Positions 36,405 to 44,710 of a stretch of 64,000 bases of DNA are shown piece by piece. The notes beneath the pieces are model-generated. The model saw only the letters and a program-made list of their open reading frames with translations, was not told the origin of the DNA and made no database searches. Made by a program: the position numbers and the translations under genes. This DNA comes from Bdellovibrionales bacterium (lineage in GTDB: Bacteria; Bdellovibrionota; Bdellovibrionia; Bdellovibrionales; JAMPXM01): positions 62,001 to 126,000 of the forward strand of contig JADJOF010000002.1 in assembly GCA_016713885.1 (NCBI GenBank), written 5' to 3'. Positions within the stretch are counted from its first letter, which is position 1. Every line of letters starts with the position of its first letter.

Positions 36405-37256
36405 ATGATCAATACACTCATCCTTGATGGAAAAGCGGTGGCTCAGGCGCGCCGAGCGGTTCTTCGTGAAAAAGTGGCGGAATTTACGAAAACAAAGGGC
36501 CGAGCTCCGGGGCTTGCCGTGGTGATTGTGGGGCATGACCCTGCGAGCCAGATCTACGTAAAGAACAAGATAGGAGCGTGTGCGGAGGCGGGGATTGAGA
36601 GTTTCCACCTCGAGAGGCCGGCCACACTGACGCAGGCTGAGTTGCACAAGACGATTGATGAGCTCAACGCGAGGGCCGATGTCGATGGCATTTTGGTGCA
36701 GCTGCCGCTGCCGAAGCATCTGAATGAGACCGAAGCTTTGGAGCGAATTCGCGGTGAGAAGGATCCCGATGGTTTGACGAGCGCGAATCTCGGGCTTTTG
36801 TTCTCGGGACGAACGCGAGTGGCTCCGTGCACGCCGTTTGGGGTGATGAAGATTTTCGAACACTACAAGATCGACGTTGCGGGAAAAAATGCGGTGGTGA
36901 TTGGGCGAAGCAATATCGTCGGAAAGCCGATGGCACAGCTTCTACTTCAAGCCAATGCGACGGTGACGATGGCGCACTCGAAGACGCATGATCTTGAGGC
37001 GGTGACGCGTGAGGCGGACATCGTCGTTGTGGCGGTGGGGCAGCGGCATCTCCTTGGGAAATCGGCGTTTAAAAAAGGTGTCGTGATTGCGGATGTCGGA
37101 ATGCATCGAGGCGATAAGGGCCTTTGCGGCGATGTGCGCCTGGATGAGCTGCATGGTTGGGCTCAGGCGATGACGCCAGTTCCGGGCGGAGTGGGGCCGA
37201 TGACGATTCAAATGTTACTTGAGAATACGTTTCGTTTGGCTGGCGGAAAGATCTAA
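36405..37256 (+). CDS. folD: Bifunctional methylene-THF dehydrogenase/cyclohydrolase
   Basis: Interconverts 5,10-methylene-, methenyl- and 10-formyl-tetrahydrofolate; 283 residues, full length. Landmarks are YVKNKIGACAEAGI with the catalytic Lys, DGILVQLPLPKHL, PCTPFGVMKIFEHY, the NADP-binding VIGRSNIVGKPMAQLLL and C-terminal PVPGGVGPMTIQMLLENT. It is folate one-carbon metabolism close to gcvT/gcvH, which feed the same pool, although a minus-strand gene lies between. Its stop shares bases with the convergent transglycosylase stop (CTAA). Confidence 0.96.
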   Translation: MINTLILDGKAVAQARRAVLREKVAEFTKTKGRAPGLAVVIVGHDPASQIYVKNKIGACAEAGIESFHLERPATLTQAELHKTIDELNARADVDGILVQLPLPKHLNETEALERIRGEKDPDGLTSANLGLLFSGRTRVAPCTPFGVMKIFEHYKIDVAGKNAVVIGRSNIVGKPMAQLLLQANATVTMAHSKTHDLEAVTREADIVVVAVGQRHLLGKSAFKKGVVIADVGMHRGDKGLCGDVRLDELHGWAQAMTPVPGGVGPMTIQMLLENTFRLAGGKI

Positions 37257-39160
37257 CGCGCGCACTGCGCTGGTGCTTTCCAGGGCACGATACGTGGGTC
37301 AGCTTTAATCGGTTCCATTTCAAGGAATGCGTGGTGGGCTGAAACGAATTTTTCAACGTATTGAATGGGGCCAATGGGTGCCATGTTGAACTTGCGCACG
37401 GCCCAGTAGTTTAAACCGATGTTTTTAATTTCAGTCATGCGGGCTGTGAGCTTGTCCATAGCGCGATCGGTATTTCCCTCGCCCCAGTTGTAGGAGAGAA
37501 CCGCGAGTTTGGGATCACGTGGGAACATCTTGATCAGATAGTTCATGTAGCGGCCCGCGGCTCGAGACGAGAGCTCGAGGTTTGCGCGCGAGTCGCAAGG
37601 GTCGAAGCTTCCTGGTTTTTTGCCGACGGGCCGAACAGCCGCTTTAACAAAGGGAAGGCTGAGGAGGGGGCTCTTGGCGGTGCCGAGCATGAACTGCCAT
37701 GGACCAACTTCGCCGGCTCCGCCAACCTGCACGGGATAGCCCTCTTCAATGAAAAATGTGGACTCGATAAGAGTGAGCGCTGCGGTTTCGGCCGGTGCAC
37801 CTTGGCTTACGATTTGCCCCACGACGAGGTCGCGATTGGGGAGAAAGTTTATAGCGAACTTTCTGAGCCGAGGAAGCGCAAGCCATGATTTGACCGCGCT
37901 ATCGATAATTGGATTTGCGCGGTCTTTGTTCCAAACCTTGGTGGCGGGATGTTCGGGATTTGTTGGAATCAGCCAACCTGTTCCAGTTTGCTGTGGAACG
38001 ATGATTTTGATCGTGGGCTGTGGGGGGGCAGGATTCGATTTTGTGGTGCCGGCTTTTTCCGGAACGACAAGAGGTGCTTCGGGGACGGCAACGGGGCTAT
38101 CGTCGTCGGTGTCGATCTCGTCGTCCGAAAGTGCTGGTGCCGGGATTGGAATCAGCGCGGGCTGCGGTTTTGTTTGAGCAGTAGTAGCGCTTACTGTGTT
38201 GGTCGGCTTTGTGGTCGGCGTTGATTTTAGTTTTTGGACGACGACGTAGACCTGCTCCTCTTCGTTTGGAAGAATAAACTGGCGACGAGTGCCGTTGAAT
38301 TCAAGCAAGACTTCGCCGCGCGTGGTGTTGCCGAGCATTCGACCGGAAACCTCAGGGGCGGTGACGCCGGGGCAACCGATGCGAAGCGGTTCATCGAGTT
38401 CATTTGTTTCGACGAGTCGGCCTGCTGGACAAAGCTCTTTGTCGCCGAGTTGTAGGTCAAATCCCGACGGGCCCCAGGCGACTTCGAAAGTCTGAAGCGT
38501 GCGCGTTTGGGCTGTTTTGAACGTGTCGAGTAGGCGCTTTAAGGCCGGAATCTTCACTGTGTTTTTTGTTGATCGTGCGATGACTGAACTTTCCTGCGTG
38601 CGCACGATGAGGCCTGCGCGGGCACCGGCGCCGCGAGTTTCTTTAAGCGAAAGTGTGGCGATGGCACAGGCGGGTAGCGTGCCTTTTGTGGGAGCTGCGG
38701 CATTACATTCGAGTGAGAGTTCAAATGGAACGGCGTCACCGCTTGGTGCTTTTCCGGCTTGAGTGGTGAACTGGCGGTCGGACCCAGACTGCAGATTGTT
38801 TGCTGAGAAATCAAAAAAGATGCGACCGACGTAACGGATCGAGAGTACGACGCGGTGGAACTCTTTGTTGCTGCGATCGATAGAGGCGACGAGAATGCGA
38901 GAAGCGAGTTCGCGGTCTTGCTCGTTGCTGCCGCTGACGGCGGGCTCGGCTTTTAGAGTTTGCAGTTCGGAGGCCTTGCCCGCGCCTGTGAAAGCGCGGC
39001 CATCGTCGGTTTTGAGGCCGGTTTGATTGGTGGCCTGGAAGAATTCATTCTTTGAACTTGGAGCCGGCGCGCAGGCGGTCAAAGCCGCAGACATGACGGT
39101 CGCGGCGAGAGTGCCGAAATGTACGGCAGTTTTGGAATGACCGATTCGAAACCAGCTCAC
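37253..39160 (-). CDS. Lytic transglycosylase-like lipoprotein
   Basis: About 635 residues. GTG ending at 39160 with GGAGG upstream begins a signal peptide with lipobox LTAC (Cys about 30). The N-terminal half (about 60-330) is beta-rich and unfamiliar. A Pro/Thr-rich linker with an acidic patch follows, then a C-terminal SLT-like domain: LTLIESTFFIEEGYPVQVGG with the catalytic-type Glu, GAGEVGPWQFMLGTAKS, and AVLSYNWGEGNTDRAMDK. The order matches membrane-bound lytic transglycosylases, here with a large novel N-terminal region. It may remodel peptidoglycan in the periplasm. Confidence 0.82.
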   Translation of the reverse strand: MSWFRIGHSKTAVHFGTLAATVMSAALTACAPAPSSKNEFFQATNQTGLKTDDGRAFTGAGKASELQTLKAEPAVSGSNEQDRELASRILVASIDRSNKEFHRVVLSIRYVGRIFFDFSANNLQSGSDRQFTTQAGKAPSGDAVPFELSLECNAAAPTKGTLPACAIATLSLKETRGAGARAGLIVRTQESSVIARSTKNTVKIPALKRLLDTFKTAQTRTLQTFEVAWGPSGFDLQLGDKELCPAGRLVETNELDEPLRIGCPGVTAPEVSGRMLGNTTRGEVLLEFNGTRRQFILPNEEEQVYVVVQKLKSTPTTKPTNTVSATTAQTKPQPALIPIPAPALSDDEIDTDDDSPVAVPEAPLVVPEKAGTTKSNPAPPQPTIKIIVPQQTGTGWLIPTNPEHPATKVWNKDRANPIIDSAVKSWLALPRLRKFAINFLPNRDLVVGQIVSQGAPAETAALTLIESTFFIEEGYPVQVGGAGEVGPWQFMLGTAKSPLLSLPFVKAAVRPVGKKPGSFDPCDSRANLELSSRAAGRYMNYLIKMFPRDPKLAVLSYNWGEGNTDRAMDKLTARMTEIKNIGLNYWAVRKFNMAPIGPIQYVEKFVSAHHAFLEMEPIKADPRIVPWKAPAQCAR

Positions 39161-39432
39161 GTGAGGCCTCCACACAAACAGCAATGCAAGTGCAGTGCTG
39201 TCGGTGAGCTCCTCGGTGTCGGCATGTAACATACTGAAAATACGTGGTTTTATATTGCCGCCGCTGACGGTGTTTCGGTTTGAGGTGACGTTTCCCGGCG
39301 CTTGGGGCCAGCGATTGGCAGGGAAGCCGCTCGCAAGGCGGTTTTGGAAGCGCGGCGCTGCCTTGACTCCCTAGGCACTGGCGGCAAAAGTGTCGCCCAC
39401 ACAATGAATTTTCCGTTCTTCTGGAGAGTGCC
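39161..39432. other. Intergenic region upstream of gcvT
   Basis: 270 bases between divergent genes. I looked for a glycine riboswitch ahead of gcvT and found no pair of aptamer-like cores, so none is claimed. An imperfect inverted repeat lies around 39199-39225 (GTCGGTGAGCTCCTCGGTGTCGGC region is repetitive rather than palindromic). Promoters for gcvT and the transglycosylase must lie here. CTGGAGAG before 39433 is the gcvT ribosome binding site. Confidence 0.4.
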
Positions 39433-40536
39433 ATGAGCGCGAATACATCTGGTCAACCGAAACGCACCCCTTTGGCGGCAGAACACGAAGCGCTTGGTGC
39501 CCGTATGGTTGATTTTGCCGGCTGGTGGATGCCGGTTCAATACCGTGGCCTCAAAGAAGAGCACTTAAGCTGTCGCTCGGGCGTTGGGCTTTTTGATGTA
39601 TCGCACATGGGTGAGTTTCGTGTCCGCGGACCAAAGTCGCTTGAGACGCTTCAGTGGATCACGACAAACGATGTTTCAAAGCTCGCGGCTGGTGAAGTGC
39701 ACTACTCGCTTTTTCCCAATGCGGATGGCGGTATTGTTGACGATCTGATTGTGTATTGCGTGAAGCCTGGCGAAGAGTATCTCCTCTGTGTGAATGCAGC
39801 CAACATCGATAAAGACTTTGCGTTTGTCTGCGCCAACAACCGCGGCGCCGATGTTGGCAACGAGAGTTCGGATTGGGGCCAGATCGCGGTGCAGGGACCG
39901 AAGGCACTTGAATTGCTCGGGCGGCTATTTCCGGGAGCTCAGGCTATGAAAAGTTTCACGCACAAGTCCTTTGCTTTTGCCGGAGGCACGATGATCGTGG
40001 CTCGCACTGGCTACACGGGCGAAGATGGCGCGGAGGTTTTTGTGCCGGCGGCGCTCACGGTGAACTTATGGCGGGAGCTTTTGACCAAGGGGAAAGATCT
40101 TGGTGCTGAGCCGATCGGACTTGGTGCGCGCGACACGCTTCGAACTGAGATGAAGTATTCTCTCTATGGGCATGAGATCGACGACACCACCAATCCCTAT
40201 GAAGCGGGACTGGGCTGGGTCGTCAAGCCGCAGGCAAAAGACTTCATCGGCAAATCGAAGATCGTGGCTGTAAAGGATGCTGGTCTTAGCCGAAAGCTGA
40301 TCGGATTTGAGTTGAGTGACCGGGGCATTCCGCGTCAGGGCTATAAGCTGCTGTCGCCGAGCGGAGCGGAGATTGGTGTTTGCACCAGCGGAACGATGTC
40401 GCCGGTGACGGGTGCGTCGATCGGCATTGGCTATGTAACAAGTGAGTTTGCGGCGGATGGAACTGAAATCGCGGTGGATATCCGCGGTAAGGCAGCGAAA
40501 GCGAAAGTGCGCCCGACGCCATTTATTAAAAAGTGA
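39433..40536 (+). CDS. gcvT: Glycine cleavage system T protein (aminomethyltransferase)
   Basis: Transfers the aminomethyl methylene group from GcvH to tetrahydrofolate, releasing ammonia; 367 residues. Typical motifs: MVDFAGWWMPVQY, VGLFDVSHMGEFRVRG, the TGYTGEDGAEVF folate-site region, LGARDTLRTEMKYSLYGHEI and the C-terminal GCV_T beta-barrel (GVCTSGTMSPVTGASIGIGY). Normal length. It is followed by gcvH after 31 bases. The P protein (gcvP) is not adjacent and must lie elsewhere. Confidence 0.96.
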   Translation: MSANTSGQPKRTPLAAEHEALGARMVDFAGWWMPVQYRGLKEEHLSCRSGVGLFDVSHMGEFRVRGPKSLETLQWITTNDVSKLAAGEVHYSLFPNADGGIVDDLIVYCVKPGEEYLLCVNAANIDKDFAFVCANNRGADVGNESSDWGQIAVQGPKALELLGRLFPGAQAMKSFTHKSFAFAGGTMIVARTGYTGEDGAEVFVPAALTVNLWRELLTKGKDLGAEPIGLGARDTLRTEMKYSLYGHEIDDTTNPYEAGLGWVVKPQAKDFIGKSKIVAVKDAGLSRKLIGFELSDRGIPRQGYKLLSPSGAEIGVCTSGTMSPVTGASIGIGYVTSEFAADGTEIAVDIRGKAAKAKVRPTPFIKK

Positions 40537-40567
40537 ATTGAGCAGTAAACCCTAAGGAGATTCGAAG

Positions 40568-40963
40568 ATGTCGAACTACCAGATCCCAGACGATTTTTAC
40601 TACACCAAGGACCACGAGTGGGCACAAGTTGACGAGAACATCGTCACCATCGGCATCACAGAGTTTGCTCAAGAGCAGCTCGGCGAGATCGTTTACCTGG
40701 ACCTTCCAGAAGAGGGCGCAAAATACTCGCAAGGTGAAAGCTTTGGTGTCGTTGAATCTGTAAAGGCTGCAAGCGACCTGTTTGCGCCTGTTTCAGGTAC
40801 CGTGATTGAGGTAAATGCTTCCCTTATGGAGGATCCGTCGGGATTGAACGACGATCCGATGAATAACGGTTGGCTCATTCGCATTGAGATGGAGAGCGAG
40901 AAAGAACTCGCGAATCTGATCCGTGCTCCTGAGTACCGTAAGCTCATTTCTGAAAAGAAATAG
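40568..40963 (+). CDS. gcvH: Glycine cleavage system H protein
   Basis: Lipoyl carrier that shuttles the methylamine group between GcvP, GcvT and the L protein; 131 residues. The lipoylation site is Lys66 within GVVESVKAASDLFAPVSG. DEHWAQ-type N-terminus (YYTKDHEWAQVDENIVTIGI) and the C-terminal GWLIRIEMESE are as expected. It has an AAGGAGA ribosome binding site and lies 31 bases after gcvT, in the same operon. Confidence 0.97.
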   Translation: MSNYQIPDDFYYTKDHEWAQVDENIVTIGITEFAQEQLGEIVYLDLPEEGAKYSQGESFGVVESVKAASDLFAPVSGTVIEVNASLMEDPSGLNDDPMNNGWLIRIEMESEKELANLIRAPEYRKLISEKK

Positions 40964-40972
40964 GGAGTTCGA

Positions 40973-41578
40973 ATGGTTCAAGTGTTTGGTTTCGCTCTTG
41001 CGGTGACGATGTTGGTTGCTCAACCTTTTGCGCAGGCACAGGACACGCCAATTGAGGTCATAAAGACCTTCGACGGCCGTGTGATGCGCTGTGAAGAGAA
41101 GGTTGATGTTGGCACTGTTGCCTACGCTCTGCGAAGCCCGACCGGAACCATCAAGGGCGATCAGTTTGAAGTGGCGGTTGAGCTTGAGACTTACGCTTGT
41201 GTTGAAAAACAAGGCGCGATGGTTCTTGAGGCGATGCCGCTGACTGGTCGTTTTGTGAATGTTTTGGGCGGTTACGTTGAGTTTAAAAACTTAGAGTTCG
41301 TGGTTTACTCTCCGGACTTTAAGGTTGTTCAACCTGTTGCCCTTGATCAGAAAGCTTCAAAACAAAATGCGGTGGTCAGCGTCCCTGTTGCGGCTCTTGA
41401 CTCGTTGAGTGCAGAGGCTGTGGCTCGCGCAGGTGAGCGCAAGGTTGTCTTGATCGGCTTTATGCGCGGAATCGCAGAGACCGGAGATACGAAGACCGGT
41501 AAGGTTTTCGACAGCGGTCTTTTGGGATTTGGCGAGTTCAATTTCCTTTTGTCGGAGACGAAAGGCACATTGAAGTAG
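40973..41578 (+). CDS. Exported protein of unknown function behind gcvH
   Basis: 201 residues with signal peptide (FGFALAVTMLVAQPFAQAQD, cut near AQAQD) and a single predicted beta-rich domain containing two cysteines (about residues 40 and 75). It starts 10 bases after gcvH with GGGAG, so it is probably transcribed with the glycine cleavage genes even though an exported product has no obvious place there. I recognise no family. Confidence 0.62.
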   Translation: MVQVFGFALAVTMLVAQPFAQAQDTPIEVIKTFDGRVMRCEEKVDVGTVAYALRSPTGTIKGDQFEVAVELETYACVEKQGAMVLEAMPLTGRFVNVLGGYVEFKNLEFVVYSPDFKVVQPVALDQKASKQNAVVSVPVAALDSLSAEAVARAGERKVVLIGFMRGIAETGDTKTGKVFDSGLLGFGEFNFLLSETKGTLK

Positions 41579-41614
41579 GTAGGCGGCCGTAACCGGCGGT
41601 CGTTTGGAGAGCTG

Positions 41615-42339
41615 TTGGCGGTTCGGAAAGATATTTTCGGCAAAGATCTTCAAGAGATCGTCGCTCTTGCTTTTTCGATTCAGGGCTGGAGCGTTGCCAT
41701 CACTTTTGCGGTGATGGCTTTTTCGTTTGAATGCTTCGCATCGACAGCTCAATGTGATGAGTGGTTTCGAAGGGCGAAAATTAAAGAATCAGGACAGAGG
41801 TGTGTTCTAAGGTGCGCGTCTCTCAAAACTGATATGGGCACTTTTGACTGTGCAGACGACTGTGACCGTCTTTGTGGAGTCAGTTTAGATTTGAGTGCCC
41901 CGGCCTCACTGAATCAATTCGCATACTATTTTGGGCTTACGGCAGATGAGCTTGGTCTAGTCGCAATGTACCCTCAAGAGGCGCTAGTTGTTTATAAACA
42001 AAAGGATGTCGCTCAGGGGTTTATTTCGAAGTGGATAGACCGGACTCGGAGAGCGATGCTATTCGGCATTTTACGTGGGCAGCCTTGCTGACAAAAGAGC
42101 TAGGCCCAGAGTTAGCTCAGAAGTTTCTTGATGCACATGAGGCGGGCCTACCGGCTTCTGACCAAGGACGAGCTATGGATCTAGCTAATAATCGCGCTGG
42201 TATTCTAGCGGCTGAATTGCTGAAGAGGCGGACCCAGTGTACGTTTGAGGGGATCGAGAGCGAAGCAATGAAGGCCTTGACGACAAAAAAGTTGGTTGTC
42301 CTCAAGCCCGGAAATATCCCAAGGAGACGCCGAAAGTGA
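41615..42339 (+). CDS. Exported Cys-rich protein with DUF6973-like domain (frame break near 42040)
   Basis: TTG start with GGAGA upstream. A hydrophobic segment (AITFAVMAFSFECFASTAQC) is followed by a cysteine-rich stretch (GQRCVLRCASL, FDCADDCDRLCG). A one-base loss near 42035-42045 joins FISKWIDR to DSESDAIRHFTWAALLTKEL, the AHEAGLPASDQGRAMDLANN region and a basic end at 42339. The pattern DAxRHxxW, then HE, then MDLxNN is that of DUF6973, often found at the C-terminus of secreted toxins or colicin-like proteins. The GTGA overlap with the next gene (42336) suggests a two-gene cassette. Confidence 0.55.
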
Positions 42340-42782
42340 GACGAGTTGCTTTAGCCATTTTGATTGGAATAGGGGGCGTGAGTGCGGGCGGGGTGTTCGC
42401 GTATGCGAACCTTAAATCACATGTCGTTAGAGCTACGCTGTCAGCACAAGAGGCCGAGAAGAAGTGGGGCTCACGAATCTTTGATTCGGCTCTTTTCAAA
42501 GAGGCCTCGATTGAAGAGCGAGCCAAAATGGCGAGTGATCTATTGAGAAAAAAACAGATGAAGGGGCTTGCGATGGCTGTCGTACGCGAACGACTTGGCG
42601 AGCATACGGGCTACTTTTGGAACGATCAGATCCCCGCCTATTTATTGAACGAAGGCTGGAAGAACGATGAAGATGTCTGGCAGCTCGTTTTGTTGCCAGG
42701 GAGAGACGGGAAGGTTGGAGATATCGTTGTAAACAAAAACTGCTGCGACAAATCTCATGCAGCAGAGGGAACTCCGAAATAG
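42336..42782 (+). CDS. Membrane-anchored or exported partner of the DUF6973-like protein
   Basis: 148 residues with an N-terminal hydrophobic segment (RRVALAILIGIGGVSAGGVF) and a mostly helical domain ending in a CC pair (VVNKNCCDKSHAAEG). GTG 42336 overlaps the preceding stop. No family recognised. Tight coupling with a DUF6973-type gene makes an immunity, chaperone or co-effector role possible, but nothing in the sequence proves it. Confidence 0.55.
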   Translation: MRRVALAILIGIGGVSAGGVFAYANLKSHVVRATLSAQEAEKKWGSRIFDSALFKEASIEERAKMASDLLRKKQMKGLAMAVVRERLGEHTGYFWNDQIPAYLLNEGWKNDEDVWQLVLLPGRDGKVGDIVVNKNCCDKSHAAEGTPK

Positions 42783-42863
42783 ATAGCTCCTGCGTGCTCG
42801 ACAAATAGAATTTTTAGAATTATGATTTTAGAGTATCGGTAGCAAGAGGCTGCCAGTCAGTAT

Positions 42864-42948
42864 GCCCAGGTGGTGAAATTGGTAGACACGCGGGTCTTAG
42901 AAGCCCGTGCCGTAAGGTGTGTAGGTTCAAGTCCTATCCTGGGCACCA
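42864..42948 (+). tRNA. tRNA-Leu (anticodon UAG)
   Basis: The 7-bp acceptor stem GCCCAGG/CCTGGGC closes perfectly, with discriminator A and an encoded CCA. D-arm with GGTAGAC, anticodon stem CGGGT/GCCCG with loop CTTAGAA (anticodon TAG), a long class II variable arm (TGCCGTAAGGTGT region) and T-arm GTAGG-TTCAAGT-CCTAT all fold normally. A Leu tRNA reading CUA/CUN codons. Accessory genes lie on both sides; I found no second copy of the 3' end in the window that would mark an attachment site. Confidence 0.96.
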
Positions 42949-42972
42949 AAATGATAGTAGAAGAACTGAATC

Positions 42973-43428
42973 CTAGAACACACTTTCATCGGCCGCGATA
43001 TTGTAGGGACCATGTTTTCGGACAAAGCGTAATTGATTGCGCTCTACGGAAAAAATGAGGATGTCCCTGGTCATGTTGTTACCCATATCGTATGTTGATA
43101 TGCCTACTTCCAACAATCCATCTCCATTTAAATCATATTCCAATCGGCGAGGCTTAAGATGAACGAAGTAGGCATATTCCCATGAGCGGTTTTCATCGTC
43201 AGTCTCATAAGTTTTTGACCAAATTGCGTTGTACTCACGCTTTTTTCCCTTTCCAAGCATGACCTTAGTCTTATGCCAGTCAACTTTCTCGAGCCAGATC
43301 CATCTTCCATCCGCCAGCTTAAGAAAGTCTCTTTCAATTGGTACATCGCCCGCGTTCGCATAGGCGGAAAATACGAATAAAAAGACCAGCAACAAGCTGG
43401 TGATGTTACTTTTTCTTAGATTTTTCAT
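42973..43428 (-). CDS. Exported protein with DLNGDG-type motif
   Basis: 151 residues from the ATG ending at 43428, which begins a signal peptide (SNITSLLLVFLFVFSAYANA). The mature protein has a calcium-loop-like segment, LEYDLNGDGLLEVGIST, as in FG-GAP/VCBS or EF-hand-like modules, and Tyr/Trp-rich strands before it. Its start lies 23 bases inside the SLT-domain gene, so the two are coupled. The region is visibly richer in A and T than the flagellar section. Confidence 0.6.
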   Translation of the reverse strand: MKNLRKSNITSLLLVFLFVFSAYANAGDVPIERDFLKLADGRWIWLEKVDWHKTKVMLGKGKKREYNAIWSKTYETDDENRSWEYAYFVHLKPRRLEYDLNGDGLLEVGISTYDMGNNMTRDILIFSVERNQLRFVRKHGPYNIAADESVF

Positions 43429-44104
43429 AAAGCTCCAAAACCTTGTCGGCATATTCGGTCCCGCCGTCGCCTCGAGAGTAGTAGCTTCTGATCGCACTCC
43501 TCGCATTCTTTTCCCACTTTTTAGGAGTCTGAGAAAATTTATGCCCGAGCAATCTGATGCCGACAGCAATGTTGACTAACGGATCAAGTTTATCTGTTTT
43601 TGCGATGTGCACGAGATTATCTTTAGCCTCGATCCATTTTCTCTTATTTGGAAATCCACCGAGTACGCGCATGGCTTGGTCGGTTACCTGCATCAAGCCG
43701 GCAGCAGTGCTGCCCTTGACCTTTGATTTCTTCGCGGGCCCGAAGCCCGATTCTACGGCGATCATCGCTTTGATCATCAATGGGTCAAGATCATCAGGAA
43801 AAGAAACGCCTTCTGCCTTCCAGTACTCTAACCAAAATTGAATAGCAGTGTCGAACTCCGATCCCTTATTGTGAAAGCCAGCAATCGGATTTAGTGAGGA
43901 ATATTTTTTCTTTGAATTCCAAAATAGGTGAAAGATGTTCTCCTTGAGGAGGCCGGGGGCAATTTTTCCTCTGTTTTTTCGAACGTGAGCGTCAACCCAC
44001 GTTGTTGTTCCGGAATGGCAAGTTCGCTCGTGACCTTGGACGACATGGTAGCCGGGCGGACACATTTCAGACGCCTTAGGTTTCCTCAGAAGATCGTTGC
44101 TCAA
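43406..44104 (-). CDS. SLT-domain lytic transglycosylase in TA operon
   Basis: About 232 residues from TTG ending at 44104 (AAGGGAAAG upstream). The N-terminal segment (CPPGYHVVQGHERTCHSGTT, WVDAHVRKNRGK) is conserved-looking and Cys/His-rich. The C-terminal half is a goose-lysozyme/SLT fold: IKAMIAVESGFGPAKK with the catalytic Glu, GSTAAGLMQVTDQAMRVLGG, NIAVGIRLLGHKF and AIRSYYSRGDGGTEYADKVL. No signal peptide is seen. It lies 9 bases after brnA and overlaps the exported-protein gene. Peptidoglycan is the probable substrate; delivery across the membrane is unexplained. Confidence 0.8.
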   Translation of the reverse strand: MSNDLLRKPKASEMCPPGYHVVQGHERTCHSGTTTWVDAHVRKNRGKIAPGLLKENIFHLFWNSKKKYSSLNPIAGFHNKGSEFDTAIQFWLEYWKAEGVSFPDDLDPLMIKAMIAVESGFGPAKKSKVKGSTAAGLMQVTDQAMRVLGGFPNKRKWIEAKDNLVHIAKTDKLDPLVNIAVGIRLLGHKFSQTPKKWEKNARSAIRSYYSRGDGGTEYADKVLELYEKSKKK

Positions 44105-44113
44105 GACTTTCCC

Positions 44114-44356
44114 TTACGAAGCTTTTTTAAGCCGGCCTAGGCCATCAAGAATAAACACTCTGATCAGCACCTGGTATGGAATTCCCTGCTTTTCCGCAAC
44201 AGACTTTAATTCTTGAATTGTTGTTTCATCAAGTGCGACGCTCGTGGGCTTCTTTCGTGAGTTTTTGTAGCGTTTCATAGCGGCTAGGATCTTTTTTGAA
44301 TCCAGCTCGAATGAACCGTCATACTCTTTCAGAGATTTTGCGTAGGACTTCTTCAT
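44114..44356 (-). CDS. brnA: BrnA-type antitoxin (module 1)
   Basis: 80 residues. The N-terminal half is basic and probably flexible (SYAKSLKEYDGSFELDSKKI); the C-terminal half is a ribbon-helix-helix-like unit: KKPTSVALDETTIQELKSVA, EKQGIPYQVLIRVFILDGLG. BrnA proteins bind the BrnT RNase and repress their own promoter. The start at 44356 lies 38 bases inside brnT, as in known brnTA operons. Confidence 0.75.
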   Translation of the reverse strand: MKKSYAKSLKEYDGSFELDSKKILAAMKRYKNSRKKPTSVALDETTIQELKSVAEKQGIPYQVLIRVFILDGLGRLKKAS

Positions 44357-44675
44357 ACTGACTCCTTTCCTTTTTATGCGCAGGCCTTGCGCTAATAACC
44401 CGAACTCGCCCCTCGCGAAGAACGAATGCGATTTGAAGTAGCCGACCATTCAAATTCGGCCCTACGAGTCCAAGTCTCTGCTCGTTAACCGCTGGGTTGG
44501 TCTGAATTCCAAGGGGGAGAGTCAATCCTGACCGGAAAACAGCTTCGACCTCTTCAATAGAGATCTTGTGCTTGGTAGCGCTCTTGGATTGATTGCCCTT
44601 ATCCCATTCAAACTCGAAATGGGAAGTTTCCAGAATCCAAAACAACAGCCATTCAACAAACTCCCACTGGGCCAT
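44319..44675 (-). CDS. brnT: BrnT-type toxin (module 1)
   Basis: 118 residues. The core reads FEFEWDKGNQSKSATKHKIS, IEEVEAVFRSGLTLPLGIQ and ends RVRVISARPAHKKERSQYEE, the typical BrnT pattern (FEWDxxKxxxNxxKHxIxFEEA ... RIISAR.A...ER..Y). BrnT is a type II toxin with a RelE-like ribonuclease fold. The first 18 residues before the core are extra for the family; an internal start nearer FEFEWDKG is possible. As annotated, its ATG lies five bases after the -10 box, so the mRNA would be leaderless. Confidence 0.75.
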   Translation of the reverse strand: MAQWEFVEWLLFWILETSHFEFEWDKGNQSKSATKHKISIEEVEAVFRSGLTLPLGIQTNPAVNEQRLGLVGPNLNGRLLQIAFVLREGRVRVISARPAHKKERSQYEEVLRKISERV

Positions 44676-44679
44676 AAAG

Positions 44680-44710
44680 CACTATATGGCCACTATCTAC
44701 ATAGTGTCAA
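44680..44710 (-). promoter_or_regulatory. brnTA module 1 promoter and operator
   Basis: On the minus strand TTGACA (44705-44710 region), an 18-base spacer and TATAGT form a near-consensus promoter, with the brnT ATG starting six bases after the -10 box. The spacer holds an inverted repeat CACTAT-GTAG-ATAGTG (44691-44706) and a third ATAGTG half-site overlaps the -10 box (44680-44685). This is a good candidate for the BrnA operator. Confidence 0.65.

Noticed and set aside
39161..39432. Possible glycine riboswitch upstream of gcvT
   Set aside because: I looked for two tandem aptamer-like cores and found neither the conserved junction sequences nor a terminator stem; no claim is made.
42929..42948. 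tRNA-Leu 3' end as an attachment site of a genomic island
   Set aside because: Accessory genes lie next to it, but no second copy of the tRNA 3' end and no integrase gene were found in the window.
42870..43058. 62-residue frame beginning MVKLVDTRVLEARAVR
   Set aside because: This is the familiar translation of a tRNA-Leu gene, not a protein.
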